A stretch of 64,000 bases of DNA, taken from 3107 sp001483205 (GTDB lineage Bacteria; Pseudomonadota; Alphaproteobacteria; Rhodobacterales; Rhodobacteraceae). The stretch's first letter is position 1. Every line of letters starts with the position of its first letter. Shown piece after piece: positions 62,651 to 64,000 of the stretch. The DNA lies in NCBI GenBank assembly GCA_964291375.2, contig OZ219809.1:1860001-1924000 (forward strand). Reading direction: 5' to 3'. Position numbers and translations under genes: made by a program. Below the pieces are notes generated by a model that was not told the DNA's origin, did no database searches, and saw nothing but the letters and a program-made list of their open reading frames with translations.

Positions 62651-63817
62651 TCAGTCAGGCCTCTGCTCCCTGAACAGCTCTATATATTCGCTGAAAGCGA
62701 AAAGCCGGTTGCGGCGCTGTCCGGTGATCTCGGCAAGCACACCACGGGCTTCCATATCGGCAATCAACGCGGATGCCGTGTTCGTGGTGGCCTTGATAAT
62801 CCCGGCCGCCGTGTTCACATCCACAACCGGGTGCGCGTAAAGGTGACGCATCAGTGCCTGCGCATTGTCCTGTCGGCGCGCGCTGAAACGCGGCAGCACG
62901 TCGCGCTCGACCCGCTCCTTGATGGCCAGAATAGAGCGGAACACATCGGCGGACGCGCGCGCGGTTTCGTCCACCCCATGCAGGAAAAATATCAACCATT
63001 CGCGCAGGTGATTGCCCTGCCGAACCGCCATCAGATGATCGACATAGGCAGTTTTGTTGCGCTCGAAATAGTCCGACAGATACAGCGCGGGCTTCACCAA
63101 CAGCCCTTCAGCCGCCAGATAGAGCGAAATCAGCAGGCGCCCCAGACGCCCGTTTCCGTCCAGAAACGGGTGGATCGTTTCAAACTGATAGTGCCCGATT
63201 GCGATGCGCAGCAAGGGATGGGCAAACAGCTTATCGGCATGAAGAAAGGCCTCCAGGTCTGCCATCAGATCAGGCACATGGTCATGGTGGGGCGGCACGA
63301 ACACCGCGTTCCTGAGGTTGACCCCGATCCAGTTCTGGCTGGTGCGGAACTGGCCCGGTTGTTTGTGCTCGCCCCGCACACCTGACATCAGTATCCCATG
63401 GGTCCGGCACAGCAGCCGGTTGGACAGGGGTAATTCATCCAACTCAGCAATCGCAAAGTTGATCGCTTTGATGTAGTTCTGCACCTCGGCCCAGTCGTTG
63501 CGCCTTTCGGGGATGAGATCATCGGCTTTTTTGAACGCATCCTCAATATTGGTTTTCGTGCCCTCGATCCGGCTGGATTGGGTGGCCTCCTTGACCACAT
63601 ACATCTGGATGAAAAATTCGATGTCAGGGATCAACTGGGCAAAGGCGTTCAGCTCACCCAGAGCGCGGTCGGCGCGGCCAAGCAGCTCGGATAGCTCGGG
63701 ATCGGCAATCACCCATTCATGGCAAATCGGTTCGGGCAGGAAAGCCTTGTATTGATACCGGCTTTCATATTGATACCGGCTTTCATGCTGTCCTGATCTG
63801 AACTCCGCAATATCCAT
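62651..63817 (-). CDS. Fic-family AMP transferase with N-terminal inhibitory helix
   Basis: 388 aa. The catalytic loop HPFLDGNGRLGRLLIS is complete (His, Asp, two Arg). An inhibitory motif SSRIEGT (S-x3-E-G) lies about 190 residues earlier, so this is a class II Fic protein that restrains itself. A C-terminal winged-helix-like segment (AAGIIKATTNTASALIADMEARGV) suggests DNA binding. The first 25 residues include a tandem ESRYQY duplication. It probably AMPylates a host protein such as a topoisomerase or itself; some members act in toxin-like stress systems. Confidence 0.92.
   Translation of the reverse strand: MDIAEFRSGQHESRYQYESRYQYKAFLPEPICHEWVIADPELSELLGRADRALGELNAFAQLIPDIEFFIQMYVVKEATQSSRIEGTKTNIEDAFKKADDLIPERRNDWAEVQNYIKAINFAIAELDELPLSNRLLCRTHGILMSGVRGEHKQPGQFRTSQNWIGVNLRNAVFVPPHHDHVPDLMADLEAFLHADKLFAHPLLRIAIGHYQFETIHPFLDGNGRLGRLLISLYLAAEGLLVKPALYLSDYFERNKTAYVDHLMAVRQGNHLREWLIFFLHGVDETARASADVFRSILAIKERVERDVLPRFSARRQDNAQALMRHLYAHPVVDVNTAAGIIKATTNTASALIADMEARGVLAEITGQRRNRLFAFSEYIELFREQRPD
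63751..63786 (-). repeat. 18-bp tandem duplication at the fic 5' end
   Basis: ATTGATACCGGCTTTCAT occurs twice in a row, adding six residues (ESRYQY twice). A change by one unit keeps the frame. Confidence 0.85.
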
Positions 63818-63836
63818 ATCCCGGAAACCTGCCCGC

Positions 63837-63868
63837 TTTTTGAGATATGGCCATACTTATCTCAAAAA
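63837..63868. promoter_or_regulatory. Palindromic operator-like sequence upstream of fic
   Basis: TTTTTGAGATA and TATCTCAAAAA are perfect inverted arms around TGGCCATACT. A second inverted pair, TTATGTCAGAA and TTCTAACATAA (63889-63919), and another GAGATAAG copy (63928-63935) follow. The fic start is 20 bp downstream. Autoregulation by the Fic C-terminal wing or by another repressor is possible. Confidence 0.6.
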
Positions 63869-63945
63869 CATGGCCATACCGCAAGCGTTATGTCAGAAAG
63901 TCATACTACTTCTAACATAAGAATATGCTTATCTCAGAAACGCCC

Positions 63946-64000
63946 TCAGGCAGACGCCTCGGTTGCCATCCTCGCCCAAAGCCCGAACAGCTTTTCCAAC
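63946..64000 (-). CDS. Possible C-terminal end of an unknown protein at the right edge
   Basis: The frame reads LEKLFGLWARMATEASA and stops at 63946. Only 17 residues are visible, so no family can be named; it is listed because the composition looks protein-like and the frame is open to the edge. Confidence 0.3.
   Translation of the reverse strand, partial: LEKLFGLWARMATEASA

Noticed and set aside
61504..62673. Plus-strand frames over the Sua5 gene
   Set aside because: Antisense shadows; the minus strand carries the complete YrdC/Sua5 motifs.

Overview
The window looks like a chromosomal segment of a high-GC alphaproteobacterium of the Rhodobacteraceae (Roseobacter) type. The housekeeping order folK, rpoZ, rsh, DUF2062, pdxJ, acpS, lepB, rnc, era, DUF1491, together with the propionyl-CoA genes pccB, pccA and mcm, is what one expects from that group. 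No rRNA, tRNA or CRISPR array was recognised.

Layout. 1-4225: 5' part of a large modular polyketide synthase (KS-AT-DH, running off the left edge). 4415-19415: a catabolic and transport locus around a LacI-type regulator. It has a MalFGK-like ABC importer, a histidinol-dehydrogenase-like oxidoreductase, an SDR, a cupin, a MetE-like protein, an RraA-like aldolase, a COG3618 lactonase-like hydrolase and four SnoaL/NTF2-like proteins. Most junctions are ATGA or TGATG overlaps. Two 16-bp LacI-type palindromes lie 55 bp apart in the divergent control region at 17443-17559. 19416-23894: an autotransporter whose passenger has four SRCR domains, preceded by a 17-copy heptanucleotide tract. 24063-34895: core genes. 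35294-38028: fmt, def and a MalY-like C-S lyase. 38396-41041: an IS1595-family element with 8-bp target duplication carrying a DNA methyltransferase fused to an Mrr-like nuclease domain. 41287-48731: the propionyl-CoA to succinyl-CoA pathway (pccB, two tiny lipoproteins, pccA, a DUF4174 protein, mcm). 49135-53418: typA, an Abi-like protein, a J-domain protein and the remnant of an adenine methylase. 53451-54291: an IS5-family element. 54289-61248: a second, 2319-aa autotransporter on the minus strand with a nearly identical barrel, a different passenger, and a 7-copy tract of the same heptamer upstream. 61528-64000: a Sua5-type tRNA modification enzyme and a Fic protein with palindromic upstream sequence.

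The most unusual features are the two autotransporter loci. Both have the same short upstream ORF (starting MALTS) running through a CCGGGAG tract into the start of a phase-sensitive outer membrane protein gene. At each locus the three repeat registers give a fusion, a stop at the autotransporter start codon, or a stop 10-15 nt before it. This looks like a paired contingency system for alternative surface passengers on one barrel. Other points of interest are the undescribed-looking SnoaL-rich catabolic operon, the IS-borne methyltransferase-nuclease, and a family of 70-270 bp MITE-like repeats (ends AAGACCTCTGCATA / TATGCAGAGGTCTT) sitting at the 3' ends of genes, twice supplying or overlapping the stop codon.

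Translations, motifs and coordinates were read by eye. Family assignments come from recognised motifs, not from database searches.
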